From Microbacterium natoriense (GTDB taxonomy: Bacteria; Actinomycetota; Actinomycetes; Actinomycetales; Microbacteriaceae), in contig NZ_JAUSXV010000001.1 in the NCBI RefSeq assembly GCF_030816295.1, forward strand, positions 3,782,001 through 3,846,000: a stretch of 64,000 nucleotides of DNA, read 5' to 3'. Shown one piece after another: positions 35,701-43,479 of this stretch. The notes beneath the pieces were generated by a model. The model saw only the letters and a list, made by a program, of their open reading frames with translations, searched no databases and was not told where the DNA came from. Numbering within the stretch: position 1 is the stretch's first letter; each line of letters begins with the position of its first letter. A program made the translations under genes and the position numbers.

Positions 35701-36267
35701 GACGTCCTTCACCACCGGGCCATGCTCGGGGTCCTCATCCGGAACGTCGATGAGCTCCGCCGGGAATGACGTCACCATCTCGCCTGCAGCGTCAACGGCG
35801 ACGATCTCGATCGGGTCACTCACCACGATGCCGGAGGTATCGACGACCGCAGACCGGCGCGCCTGCACCTCCGAAGGCGCTTGCGTGAGTGTGAGCGACA
35901 CGGGGCTCTTCACGTCGTGCCCAGAGAACACCGCATTCACCCCGAGATCGTCCGACGAAAGCTCGGCGCTCTCACCCGGCGTGAGATCGGATTCCGCCGC
36001 TTCCTTGACCGACGTCGCTACGGACAACCCGCCCGGTACAGCCGGCGGCGCATTCGACGACGTCGGTTCTGGCACCGGCGACTCCGAGGGGTCCGCGTCT
36101 TCAGGCTCGCCGTTCGCGTTGAGCCCCGCGGCGGCATAGACGCGCTGCAGCACCTCGTTGCGGGCCGCTTCCATAAGCTGAGCCGGCGTCATCGGAGCCG
36201 GCGCCACCGCTCCAATGCCGAGTACAAGCGCCGCCGCCGTCGAGGCGGCCAGCGAACGGAACCACAT
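29710..36267 (-). CDS. Secreted RHS/YD-repeat polymorphic toxin with nuclease-like C-terminal tip
   Basis: 2185 residues. A signal peptide (MWFRSLAASTAAALVLGIGA) leads into an acidic, proline-rich region. A DUF6531-like entry domain lies near residue 480 (DPVSFSTGNLVESFPLFDL), followed by dozens of YD repeats from about 620 to 1700 (pattern YDAAGRL...TDPAGAVT). The RHS-associated core is at about 1770-1885 (DPYGAVAFQDG...YYARDYDTGTGSWVQPDEW...SLNRYAYIENTP). After a 200-residue variable linker, the last 90 residues contain RPDLQYTLNGRRYYEEYD and SGRGPAHSDRLLANDPNG. This resembles a PD-(D/E)XK-type restriction-nuclease toxin (inference). RHS shells encapsulate and release the tip. The start overlaps the preceding stop by one base. 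Confidence 0.92.
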   Translation of the reverse strand: MWFRSLAASTAAALVLGIGAVAPAPMTPAQLMEAARNEVLQRVYAAAGLNANGEPEDADPSESPVPEPTSSNAPPAVPGGLSVATSVKEAAESDLTPGESAELSSDDLGVNAVFSGHDVKSPVSLTLTQAPSEVQARRSAVVDTSGIVVSDPIEIVAVDAAGEMVTSFPAELIDVPDEDPEHGPVVKDVIPGISLEFDVDMGRVEETGVSPSTLKIYTRSTPDEAWTELPSYFDAETKTVKGESTHLSQFVVIGTPFPVPPGPVVVLDPDNDEGIVTTPSPATEFPYNWNLVEGLSAYLALQCNAQVVVTRPPGVPFVSRATRTGVAAAANPVATVGFGFATNQGNAWGTASNGGTMGYSRGSGADNALRDSFLTHMPTYTGRPANAKPSDANFPFTAYAGLPGAYAHIETLFLDHNFDRPVIDNGFLSIVDGAFRSLGGYLEGAGFDCTDPVVGGWPSPPSQAELARWRQLGYQNYQTYGADPVSFSTGNLVESFPLFDLTGPGESSIGASLVYNSQDGRLSRVGAGWTFGLGARAQRFDDDSVMVVRGDGASFVFTPDGNGGYEGEDGLGLTLAEAGAGQLRLDSDTGETWVFDAADVWGIGELVRHVDRQGNATTLTYGPADRNVHQFTPLTSVTDAAGQTITVTNDGVGRITGFTLPDGRVWGLAYSATGDLVSMSYPDGTSRSFSYDAAHRMLTAVDPNGVTYLVNEYDGAGRVTKQLDAKQNVRTFEYGDGETTYTDNEGQETVFEFDDSSRITGITNAAGETAKWAFTSTGEVESHTDEAGRTWTYDYDGDGNLTTETDPAGAVTEYTYTADGDVATVTDLDGERTETSVYDARGLITEVQQADGTTVRFEYDTAGDLTRSILPSGSATTYAYDARGNLVTSMDPLGRVTTFAYDAGNRLTSVTDPSGGVTSFGWDAADRLLASTDAEGGVTAYAYDANGQLTSATDPTGAVTAYAWDSMARLVTVTDPEGGATSFTYDAEDNLTGTTDPEGGTTKFLLDDTYNTVGIVDPNGGEWKRTYDETGLQTSTVDPLGATTAFDMDTAGRPTATTDATGVSSEVAYDSASRVVSETDSAGEKTTYAYDLMDRVTKITDPAGFVTKYLYDVDGYLVGTVDRNGNPTLYDVDAAGQVLAETDATGAVTSFTYDPAGRITSITDADGRVTGIEYDRNGQATAIIAPGGARTEYSYDAAGRLLSEMDPLGAVTTYTYDKASRVTSSTDALGAVTSYAYDDAGRQTSTTSPVGEVTAFRYDPAGQLVEVTEGFDANADNSSDTNLVTAYAYTATGLLEKVTNPLDAVTSFTYDAAGRPTGETGPTGITTTTAYDEAGRVARVTNPAGLVAAYTYDARSDVKTLTRADGDVTFQYDGEQQPIVMDDPTGTTGWVYDEVGRLLEQTDTHGNTLTSTYTAAGLRESLTYPDGATTAYTFDDAGNPVTQSTPDGDLGYTWDANNRLTGVTRPNQVTTSVAYDLTGRVTQVRHETPQPEVAPVVAPEPVVPLQMTTDQCAASDYYADRDIPAAGGQKPCVKTWDYLNRRTLPEPVSPVPAGASLQYDYDYDPAGNVTDTVRTITGPDLTEPETPGTPGSEEPVAEAPAAPVPAAAVPEVLEHTYTYDRVGRLASSTASDGEVNEYGYDPAGNRTSVTTTGTPAGDSELAAQFNAAGQLTAMTTTGAGAGSASYGFDGAGNRASQTVNGQSTSYVHDPAGRLLSTQADGRSTSYAYDGLDRRTSMTDQTEYGTNTTGTVWDGFDPAATSSDLHGATDLYRDPYGAVAFQDGTYGNEWVLGDQRNATATAGADGQITDLVDYADFGGANYESTGWSSLVGNDQQPGDPTLGLDNYYARDYDTGTGSWVQPDEWRGLLERPQSLNRYAYIENTPVSFSDDLGYVIKAMPMVDGGKSVAAKMTKSALVKAATTTLNTNANQTAGKRTGSKFGGASPVRPMRAPALRSGTFISAAHDSLPGCGYTYDPCGPSQPHVVPAPKPRPINCATDMKVGMNPAQVAINEACGRAFAEQQVKKGPKWAEDWWNASQSIDRVLRPAVPLLTIGVGIGIGGVGTATGTRTPTLVRLPQDVAVNPAAPFALPLNRPVGGSVSQNAFVQSRIESLRASGATDLRVNQQQVNISGDRVGVNRPDLQYTLNGRRYYEEYDVPTSGRGPAHSDRLLANDPNGIVNLFIVP

Positions 36268-36929
36268 CAGAGCTCAGCCTCAGCCGGCGCTGCGTCGTCG
36301 CTCGGTTGTGCCGACTTCCGACGCCGCCACCACCACAGGCCCCCGCCGGCAACAAGAAGCACCACGGCGAGGATCACGAGACCCCACGCGATCATGCCAC
36401 CGGTGATCGCGAGATCATCGATCCGCACCACGCACGCTGCGAGCTCCGCCGCATCCGACACCCCGTTCGCGTCAAAGTCCTCAGAACCGTCTGCACACGT
36501 ACGAGCGCCGCAGATCACGAACTCGACCCAGTCACCGATACCGTCACCGTCCGCGTCCTCGCGGGAATTCGAGCAGGTGTCCGTGTCGCAGACGAGGCGC
36601 TCCGCGAAATCGGGGATGCCGTCCTTGTCCGCATCCTTCGTCACCGACGCGCACGTCGCCGAATCACACGAGAGGACCTCAGTCCAGTCCGGGATGCCGT
36701 CGGTGTCGCGGTCCTCCGTACCGTTCGCGCACGTCGCTGTTCCGCACACCTCACGCTCGACGACATCCGGAATCGTGTCTGAATCCGCGTCCTTCTCCGT
36801 CGCCGCTGATGCAGCGACAGACGCGGTTGTCGGCGCAGCCGCCGCCGCAGGAGAAACCCAAAGGAGCCCACCCAATGCAACCGCCACAAGAACTGAAGCT
36901 GCCGTCCATCGACGCAACGATGCCATCAC
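36267..36929 (-). CDS. Thrombospondin type 3-repeat, membrane-anchored protein co-encoded with the RHS toxin
   Basis: 220 residues: a signal peptide (about 1-32), five calcium-binding-type repeats (DADSDTIPD, DRDTDGIPD, DADKDGIPD, DADGDGIGD, DFDANGVSD) with paired cysteines between them, then one membrane helix (about 174-196) and a basic stop (WWWRRRK). The bulk is therefore outside the cell and tethered by its C-terminus. Its stop shares one base with the RHS start (TGATG), so they are translationally coupled. It may hold or display the RHS protein at the wall. That role is inferred only from the coupling. Confidence 0.8.
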   Translation of the reverse strand: MMASLRRWTAASVLVAVALGGLLWVSPAAAAAPTTASVAASAATEKDADSDTIPDVVEREVCGTATCANGTEDRDTDGIPDWTEVLSCDSATCASVTKDADKDGIPDFAERLVCDTDTCSNSREDADGDGIGDWVEFVICGARTCADGSEDFDANGVSDAAELAACVVRIDDLAITGGMIAWGLVILAVVLLVAGGGLWWWRRRKSAQPSDDAAPAEAEL

Positions 36930-37187
36930 GAAGTCCCCCCGGAATCGCCGACCCGGCTCATTCGGCGACGGGTTCAGGTGTCACTGTGGCGTACGACACC
37001 GAATCAGCGCAAGCGTTACCAGCAAAGAAGAGTGATAGCGAGCGAACTTCGAGATTTCGCGTAACGAATGCGGGATTGCAGACTCTTTGCGGTAGCGAGC
37101 AGCCCGTCCCGACCATGACGAGAGACGTGTCGCTCGCACATTCCGTTTGGCCAGGAGTCGCCGAAACGGTCTCGGCGACCGGGATGG

Positions 37188-37790
37188 CTACCGCAGCAGC
37201 CCGAGGTTCGCGAGCGCCTGTCGGATAAGAGTCCCGCGGCCGCCTTCCATCTCGGCGGCGACGGCATCCGACCCTGCCTCCTCGGGTGTGAACCAGGTCA
37301 CCTCGAGAGCGTCCTGACGCGGCTCGCACGTGCCGGTGACCGGCACGACGTAGGCGAGCGACACGGCATGCTGACGGTCGTCGTGATAGGCGCTGACCCC
37401 GGGGATGGGGAAGTACTCGGCCACCGTGAACGGCAGCGGCTGCGGCGGCAGCAGCGGGAACGCCATGGGGCCGAGATCGTTCTCGACGTGCCGGAACAGG
37501 GCGTCGCGGATCGTCTCGCCGAAGCGCACCCGACCGGAGACGATCGTGCGGGTCATCTCGCCCATCGGTGTGGAGCGCAGCAGGATGCCGATCTCGGTCA
37601 CGACGCCCGAGCCGTCGGTGCGCACAGGGATCGCCTCGACGTAGAGCATCGGCAGGCGGCGCCGTGCCTCCTCGAGCTCGAACTCGCTCAGCCAGCCCGG
37701 ATTCGATCCCGGCGCGGGTGTCGCCGCGGCGTAACCGGCGAGACCGTCGTCATCGGGCTCGGGATCAGGATCAGGTGTGCGGACCGCCAT
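37188..37790 (-). CDS. NUDIX hydrolase family protein (DUF4916-like)
   Basis: A 200-residue protein resembling DUF4916/NUDIX proteins, with LSEFELEEARRRLPMLYVEAIPVRTDGSG leading the fold. The canonical NUDIX box (GX5EX7REUXEEXGU) is not well conserved: only GRVRFGETIRDALFRHVENDLG occupies its place. Hydrolase activity is therefore uncertain. TAGAAA six bases before the ATG suggests a leaderless transcript. It is divergent from the esterase with a gap of only 29 bases. Confidence 0.82.
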   Translation of the reverse strand: MAVRTPDPDPEPDDDGLAGYAAATPAPGSNPGWLSEFELEEARRRLPMLYVEAIPVRTDGSGVVTEIGILLRSTPMGEMTRTIVSGRVRFGETIRDALFRHVENDLGPMAFPLLPPQPLPFTVAEYFPIPGVSAYHDDRQHAVSLAYVVPVTGTCEPRQDALEVTWFTPEEAGSDAVAAEMEGGRGTLIRQALANLGLLR

Positions 37791-37796
37791 GTGTCC

Positions 37797-37813
37797 TTTC
37801 TACCAGGCAGGAT
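37797..37813. promoter_or_regulatory. Back-to-back leaderless -10 boxes
   Basis: On the minus strand TAGAAA (37797-37802) serves the NUDIX gene. On the plus strand CAGGAT (37808-37813) serves the esterase GTG at 37820. Both boxes stand six bases from their start codons within a 29-base gap. Confidence 0.45.
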
Positions 37814-37819
37814 GGAGGA

Positions 37820-38467
37820 GTGAGCGAGAACCTGACGATCGACGACACCGCGACGCTCTGGTCGACGCAGGCCACGGAGCGGATGCCGCTGCTGGTGCTG
37901 CTGCACGGCTACGGCGCCGACGAGAACGACCTGTTCGGACTCGTCCCGTACCTGCCGGAGGGCATCGCCGTGGCATCCGTCGCCGCTCCCCTCTCCCCTC
38001 CTTGGCCGATGCCGGGCCGATCCTGGTATCCGATCGAGGGACTCGACGGCCGCGACGCCTCGCACGTGACGGCCGCCGCCGAGGCGTTGCTGCGCTGGCT
38101 CGACCAGACCGGAGCCGAGAAGATCGCCCTGCTCGGCTTCTCCCAGGGCGGTGCTGTGTCGGTGCAGGCTCTGCGGCTGGCGCCCGAGCGCATCAGTGCC
38201 GCGATCGTTCTCAGCGGCTACGCCACCCCTGGCGATCTCCCACGCGATCCCGAACTGCAGGAGCTTCGCCGTGCGGTCTTCTGGGGACGCGGCACGCACG
38301 ACGACGTGATCCCCCCTGAGCTCATCGCCCACACGGCCGACTGGCTGCCCGCCCACTCCGATCTCTCGGGTCGGGTCTACACCGGCCTCACGCACAGCAT
38401 TTCGGAGGAGGAGCTGCGCGATGTGACGCAGTTCCTCACCAGGTGGCTGGACGGCCTGGCCGACTGA
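37820..38467 (+). CDS. Alpha/beta hydrolase, phospholipase/carboxylesterase family
   Basis: A 215-residue serine esterase. It has the N-terminal LLHGYGADENDLFGL, the nucleophile elbow GFSQGG (Ser about residue 111), an acidic residue in GRGTHDDVIPPE and the catalytic His in LTHSISEEEL near the end. This is the acyl-protein thioesterase/phospholipase B-like group. The substrate is unknown. The GTG at 37820 begins right after GGAGGA, too close for a normal ribosome site and consistent with leaderless translation. It is convergent with the EEP gene (6-base gap). Confidence 0.87.
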   Translation: MSENLTIDDTATLWSTQATERMPLLVLLHGYGADENDLFGLVPYLPEGIAVASVAAPLSPPWPMPGRSWYPIEGLDGRDASHVTAAAEALLRWLDQTGAEKIALLGFSQGGAVSVQALRLAPERISAAIVLSGYATPGDLPRDPELQELRRAVFWGRGTHDDVIPPELIAHTADWLPAHSDLSGRVYTGLTHSISEEELRDVTQFLTRWLDGLAD

Positions 38468-38473
38468 GGGGAG

Positions 38474-39745
38474 TCAGCGCCTGGCTCCCGGAACGTCCGC
38501 GTCGAGCCACACCAGACGGTGATCGCTCGACGGGAACGGATACGTGCCGGTCAACGCCGACAGCGGGTCGCCGGAGGCGGGCCAGAACACACCGGAGTCG
38601 AGGATGCGGATCTGCCGACTGGGCAGCACATAGTCCACGCGCAGGTTCCCGGGAGGCTCGGAGAAGTCGGCGGTGTCCTGTCTCGGGTCACCGAGATGGG
38701 CTGCGTTCACACCGCCCTGGAGTTCCGCCGCTTCTGGGGCGCCGACGCTCGTGGGCACTGAGCCCGTGTTGATCTTCGGATTCTCGAGCAACTGGTGGAT
38801 GGCGCCGGCTGTCGAGTCGCCGTCGTTCGGGTCGGCGTTCTGGTCGCCCGCGATGACGAACAGCGAACCGCCCTTCAGCCCTCCGGTCCGACCCGCGTCG
38901 TCGGCGATGTAGGCCGCCGTGCGGCCGCCGGTGACGTAGTCCGCCCAGAACCGGATCTCGTCGTGATTGCGGTTTCCGTTGCGATCCTCGGCTCCGTCGA
39001 AGGTCGGCGGCGTCGGATGCGACACGAGGAAGTGCACGGTCTTGTTCTTCGAGACCCGGATCGGCACATCCCAATGCGACTTGCTCGACAGCGGCAGCTG
39101 CTCGAGCTCGTCGGGCGAGTACCAGTCGCCCGACGCAGCCGTCGCGGGGTCGTCGGGCAGCAGCGCACCAGGCATGTCCGCCCAACGGAAGTTCTGGAAA
39201 GTGCGGATCGCGGCCTCGTCGATCGGCAGTTTGGAGTAGACGGCCATGCCGTACTGCCCAGGGAAGAGCCCGAATCCCCAGGCGTCATCGCCTCCGCCGA
39301 TCCTTCCGTCGTTGTTGAGGTCGAAACCGCTGGGCACTCCCGTATTCACGGGCGCGGTGTATCGATAGGGGTACTCGACGGGCGCCGCGTCTCCGTGCGG
39401 CACGGAGAGGTAGTTGTCCTGGAACAGGCGCAGCGCCTCGCCACCGGCGACGTAGTCGAACTCGTTGATGAGCAGCACGTCGGGGTTCGCGCGCTGGATG
39501 ATCTCGGCGACGGCATCCGCCTGCGCGTTGCCGGGCGCTGACAGATCGCTGACGAGGGCGCCCTCGGCTCCGCGGTTGAGCGAGGCGTTGAACGTGGCGA
39601 ATCGCACGTCACCCGCGGTGTCCCCGGCGCTGCCGGCAGACGGAGCAGAGGAGGCGAGCGCCGGGGCGGCCGCGGCCATCCCGGCCGCGGTGAGGAGCAG
39701 TGCGGCGATTCCGGCGGTGCGCACGCGGCGATGCGTTCTGATCAT
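38474..39745 (-). CDS. Secreted endonuclease/exonuclease/phosphatase family protein
   Basis: 423 residues with a clear signal peptide (about 1-32, ending ALAS-S). The EEP fold is seen as VRFATFNASLNRG (Asn of the active site), VLLINEFDY (metal-binding Glu), VHFLVSHPTPP, FVIAGDQNADPNDGD (Asp/Asn pair) and a final SSDHRLVWLDADV (Asp-His). It should cleave phosphodiesters outside the cell, as a nuclease or a phospho(di)esterase. TAGCGT lies six bases before the ATG. Confidence 0.88.
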   Translation of the reverse strand: MIRTHRRVRTAGIAALLLTAAGMAAAAPALASSAPSAGSAGDTAGDVRFATFNASLNRGAEGALVSDLSAPGNAQADAVAEIIQRANPDVLLINEFDYVAGGEALRLFQDNYLSVPHGDAAPVEYPYRYTAPVNTGVPSGFDLNNDGRIGGGDDAWGFGLFPGQYGMAVYSKLPIDEAAIRTFQNFRWADMPGALLPDDPATAASGDWYSPDELEQLPLSSKSHWDVPIRVSKNKTVHFLVSHPTPPTFDGAEDRNGNRNHDEIRFWADYVTGGRTAAYIADDAGRTGGLKGGSLFVIAGDQNADPNDGDSTAGAIHQLLENPKINTGSVPTSVGAPEAAELQGGVNAAHLGDPRQDTADFSEPPGNLRVDYVLPSRQIRILDSGVFWPASGDPLSALTGTYPFPSSDHRLVWLDADVPGARR

Positions 39746-39751
39746 GCAGCC

Positions 39752-39757
39752 ACGCTA
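39752..39757 (-). promoter_or_regulatory. Leaderless -10 box for the secreted EEP gene
   Basis: On the minus strand TAGCGT is followed by GGCTGC and the ATG at 39745. Confidence 0.45.
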
Positions 39758-39811
39758 GACCCGGCAGGTGACGACCGGGTGAACGATCTCGGTGCATCGG
39801 ATGCCGTCGGC

Positions 39812-40072
39812 TCAGCCTGCGGACCGATCGTCAGGTTCGTCGGCCGGCGCGGCATCCGATTCCTGCTCCCGCCCACCCTGTGCGAGTCGCGATGCCGCCA
39901 CGGCGAAGGCGATCATGACGACCGTGCCGAGAGCGATGCCGAAGCCGATGCCCAGCGCCATGTTGTCGAGTGCCACACCGAGCGCCACGCCGACTCCCAT
40001 GCCGATCGAGAGCCCGGTGCCGAAGCCCACCCGCCGCATCATCTCGCCGGAGCTCGGGTTGTCGTGTGCCAT
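39812..40072 (-). CDS. Small hypothetical membrane protein
   Basis: An 86-residue protein with glycine-rich helices at about 14-36 and 40-60, then an acidic tail ending DEPDDRSAG. I do not recognise the family. The ATG at 40072 has GGAGG just upstream and begins MAHDNPSSGEMMRRVGFG. A longer start at 40135 is less likely. Confidence 0.6.
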   Translation of the reverse strand: MAHDNPSSGEMMRRVGFGTGLSIGMGVGVALGVALDNMALGIGFGIALGTVVMIAFAVAASRLAQGGREQESDAAPADEPDDRSAG

Positions 40073-40351
40073 GCCTCCACGGTAGGTGCTGAAGGTCTCG
40101 CGGGTATCCCCCGCAAGGCGGATCATCCGCGACACGCCCGGGTTGCAGGCTCCGCTCCGGACGGGTAGCCTCGTGGAGTCCTGTCCGCCGTGTCTGGAAG
40201 TCCTTTGATCTGATCCGTCGCCTCCGCGCCCCTTTTTTCGCGCGCTGACCCGACGATCGCCGACTCCACGGCCACCCTCCCTGTTCCGGGAACCCCTCGA
40301 TACTCCGGGGGATCGGTGTCAGTGCACCCTCGCACTCGACAGGAGACACTC

Positions 40352-42013
40352 ATGTCATCACCCACCCTTCACGCATCGGTCGTCCTCGACCGCCTCACCT
40401 TCACCTGGCCCGACGGATCGACTGCGCTGAGCGAGGTGTCCGGATCGTTCGGAACCGGACGCACCGGGCTCGTCGGACGCAACGGCGCCGGAAAGTCCAC
40501 ACTGCTGCGCCTGATGGCCGGCGATCTCACTCCGACGTCGGGAGTCATCACGGCGACCGGTGAGATCGCCTATCTGCCGCAGCGGTTGACCCTCGACGTC
40601 GAACGACGCGTCGCCGAGCTCCTCGGGGTCGCGCCGGCACTCGACGCTGTCCGCGCGATCGAGGCCGGCGACGTTGACCCCGGCCATTTCGACGCCGTGG
40701 GAGACGATTGGGACATCGAGGCGCGAGCCGAGGCGTCCCTCGCAGAAGCCGGCCTCTCCCCCGACTTCCTCGATCGCCGGGTCGGGGAGTTGTCCGGCGG
40801 TGAGGCCGTGCTGGTGGCGATCGCCGGCATCCGTCTTCGCCGCGCACCCATCACCCTGCTCGACGAGCCCACGAACAACCTCGATCGCGATGCCCGCGCG
40901 AAGCTCGCGGCGATGGTCGAGTCGTGGAGAGGCGCCCTCGTCGTGGTCAGCCACGACCTGTCGCTGCTCGAGCTCATGGACGACACCGCAGAGCTGTACG
41001 GCAGCGAGCTGAGCGTGTTCGGCGGCCCCTACTCGGAGTGGCGGGCGTGGCTCGATGCTGAGCAGGATGCCGCGAAGCAGGCCGAGATCGCCGCGAAGCA
41101 GGTGCTCCGCAAGGAGAAGCGCCAGCGCATCGAGGCGGAGTCGAAGCTCGCGACCCGCGCGCGGATGGCGAACAAGGCCGAGGTCGAGAAGCGGGTGCCG
41201 AAGATCGTCGCACACGGACGGAAGATGGCGGCGGAAGTCTCGGCCGGCAGATTGCGCGTCGAAGTCGGGGCGAAGGAGGACGCCGCACGGTCGGCCCTCG
41301 ACGAAGCGGGGCGCCGGGTGCGCTCCGACGCCTCGATGAAGATCGAGCTGCCGGATCCTGGCGTCTCGCGGGCTCGCCGCATCGCGACGATCGGCGACGC
41401 CGAGCGCTCGTGGGTCGTCCAGGGTCCCGAGCGCGTGGCACTGATCGGGCGCAACGGCGCCGGCAAGACGACGCTGCTCGAACGGCTGGTCGGGAGCGCC
41501 GCCCTCGGAGAAGAGCATCCGGATCGGATCGAATCCGCGGATTCGACCGAGCCGGGCGCTCAGGGCCGAGAGATCGGCACGGATGCTGTCGCGCACACCG
41601 CACAGATCGGCTACCTGCCGCAGCGCGTCGACGGCCTCGACGAGGCCCGCACCGTCTTCGAGAACATCTCGGATGCGGCACCTCAGGTGCCGGAGAAGGA
41701 ACTGCGCAACCGGCTCGCGCGGTTCCTCATCCGCGGCGCGACCGCAGAGCGACCGGTGGCGGCCCTGTCCGGCGGCGAGCGCTTCCGCGTGGCCCTGGCG
41801 AAGCTGCTGCTGAGCGATCCGGCCCCGCATCTGGTCGTGCTCGACGAGCCGACCAACAACCTCGACATCGACACCGTCGATCAGCTCGTCGAGGCGCTGC
41901 GGGCCTACCGCGGAGCGGTGCTCGTCGTGAGCCACGACGACGCGTTCCTCGCCCGGCTCGATCTCGACCTCACACTCGAGATCGATGCCGAGGGGGCCCT
42001 CCGCGCTGTCTGA
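40352..42013 (+). CDS. ABC-F family ATP-binding protein
   Basis: 553 residues with two ATPase cassettes and no membrane helices, the ABC-F layout. Cassette 1 has GRNGAGKST (about 37), [11 protein letters not shown] and [10 protein letters not shown]. Cassette 2 has GRNGAGKTT (about 372), [16 protein letters not shown] and [11 protein letters not shown] basic, charged linker of about 80 residues ([13 protein letters not shown]) lies between them and would reach the ribosomal tRNA site. Members act in translation or antibiotic protection. AGGAGA precedes the ATG at 40352. The 280-base gap upstream holds no gene but has room for a regulatory leader. Confidence 0.9.
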   Translation: MSSPTLHASVVLDRLTFTWPDGSTALSEVSGSFGTGRTGLVGRNGAGKSTLLRLMAGDLTPTSGVITATGEIAYLPQRLTLDVERRVAELLGVAPALDAVRAIEAGDVDPGHFDAVGDDWDIEARAEASLAEAGLSPDFLDRRVGELSGGEAVLVAIAGIRLRRAPITLLDEPTNNLDRDARAKLAAMVESWRGALVVVSHDLSLLELMDDTAELYGSELSVFGGPYSEWRAWLDAEQDAAKQAEIAAKQVLRKEKRQRIEAESKLATRARMANKAEVEKRVPKIVAHGRKMAAEVSAGRLRVEVGAKEDAARSALDEAGRRVRSDASMKIELPDPGVSRARRIATIGDAERSWVVQGPERVALIGRNGAGKTTLLERLVGSAALGEEHPDRIESADSTEPGAQGREIGTDAVAHTAQIGYLPQRVDGLDEARTVFENISDAAPQVPEKELRNRLARFLIRGATAERPVAALSGGERFRVALAKLLLSDPAPHLVVLDEPTNNLDIDTVDQLVEALRAYRGAVLVVSHDDAFLARLDLDLTLEIDAEGALRAV

Positions 42014-42021
42014 CCGGCACC

Positions 42022-42060
42022 GCGCGGCCGGACCGGGATCGATTCCCGGTCCGGCCGCGC
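42022..42060. terminator. Perfect 17-bp palindromic terminator between convergent genes
   Basis: Arms 42022-42038 and 42044-42060 are perfectly complementary around TCGAT, nine bases after the ABC-F stop and 44 bases before the PA2928-like stop. No T tract is present. It can act in both directions. Confidence 0.75.
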
Positions 42061-42104
42061 AGCCCCTCCTCCGGCTGCGCCCTCCCCCTTCATCCGACCG
42101 CGCC

Positions 42105-43399
42105 TCACCCGAACGGCACTGCCCACCACGGCACCGCCCCGACCTCGACGTGCCGCAAGGAGCCGTCGGATCCGAGCACACGGAGCGAGTCGGGCTGCCA
42201 CGAGTCCGGCTCGGCCACGATCACGGCCGTGGTCCCCGACGGGCCCGTGACCGCCCGCAGAGCGTCGGCCCCCATCTCGACCGTGTCGACGATCTCGCCC
42301 GTCGCGACCGACACGCTGCTCACCAGCCTCCGATCGGCGTTCACCGATTCGCGATGCTGCACGAGGACGTATCCCGACCCGAACCCTGCGGGCGACGCCG
42401 TCGCCTCTCCTGAAGAGGCCTGGGCTCTCGCCTCCTCGAGCAGCGCCTCGATGTCGTCGTGGTCGACATCGCTGAAGTCGCCCTCGATGAACTGCCCTGT
42501 CTCGAGCATCACGCCCAGAGGCGCCGCCTCGGAGACCGGGAGTATCTCCGCATCGACCAGCTCGGTGCGACGGACCGTGCGGCCGTCGGCCGACGTGATC
42601 ACGAGCGCGCGTCACGACTCACAGCCTCCGCGATCGTCTCGATCTCGACCGTCGTGCCATCCGCGCCCCGTGCCGTGTCCACGAGACGCGTGAGGGCGGT
42701 GGTGTCGAGGAGCGCCGTGGCACTCAGCGCACCGCGCCAGCGACCCGCGACAGCGGAATCCGCCGGAGACGCCGCCGACGTGCCGACGGGGATCTGCATC
42801 ACCGCACCCGAGCCCGTGAGAGCCACCACCGAGTTCGACTCGGCATCGAAGCCGTAGGCGGATGCGGCGAGCACCGCGTCAGCCCCGATACCTGCCACGC
42901 CTGTCCCCTCGGCGACGATGCCGCCGGTCACCGCGTCCAGGATCACGAGCCCGTCGTCTGTCGCGACGTAGACGAACGTCGAGTCGCCCGCGAGTGCCGC
43001 GGCATCACTGCCGAGGTCGTCGTTCAGGCGCTGATCCCAGAGCGTGTCGCCGTCGGAGAGCCGGATCGCCGCCGCTCGATGCTGGAACATCGGCTCGCCG
43101 AATCCCGGGCGGGAGTTGTCGGCGTAGACGACGATCGCCACCTCCTGCTCGTCCATGCTGATCACCGCCGCTCCCGGCAGGATCTCCAGGTCCCGCATCG
43201 GCGGCGCGAGCGCTGACGTCACGACGATGATCAGGCCGCCGATCAGCACGGGGGCGAACAGGAAGCCGAGAAAGCGGAATCGGATGCGCTGCCGCACCTT
43301 GTGCGGGTCGTGCGGTTTCCGGGGCGGAACCGGCGTCGATCCCAGGGGAAGAACCGTGCTGCCGTTCAGCACGTACCCTCGCGACTCGTTCGTGTTCAT
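42105..43399 (-). pseudogene. PA2928-like PQQ/beta-propeller membrane protein, split by a frame break
   Basis: The first part (43399 to 42599, 266 residues) has a cytoplasmic N-terminus, one membrane helix (about 46-68) and propeller-like blades (STFVYVATDDGLVILDAVTGG). The second part (42602 to 42105) continues with VITSADGRTVRR and further blades to a natural C-terminus. The parts overlap by ATGA, but the second begins mid-strand, so one base loss near 42599-42612 in a GCGCGC run is the simpler explanation. The whole would be about 431 residues, resembling PA2928 family proteins. Two coupled genes remain possible. Confidence 0.65.
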
Positions 43400-43466
43400 G
43401 ATGTCAGCATCCCGTCGCAGCCGTTCTCCCGATCACGGGTTTCGACGCACCGTCGCAACCGCTCTA

Positions 43467-43472
43467 TAGGCT
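43467..43472 (+). promoter_or_regulatory. -10 box before the CHAT operon
   Basis: TAGGCT stands seven bases before the ATG at 43480, with no ribosome-binding site, suggesting a leaderless first gene for the four-gene operon. Confidence 0.4.
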
Positions 43473-43479
43473 GGCCGTC

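Noticed and set aside
42599..42602. ATGA overlap as proof of two separate genes
   Set aside because: The second frame starts in the middle of a beta-propeller strand and one missing base joins the frames, so a frame break is more likely; two genes are not excluded.
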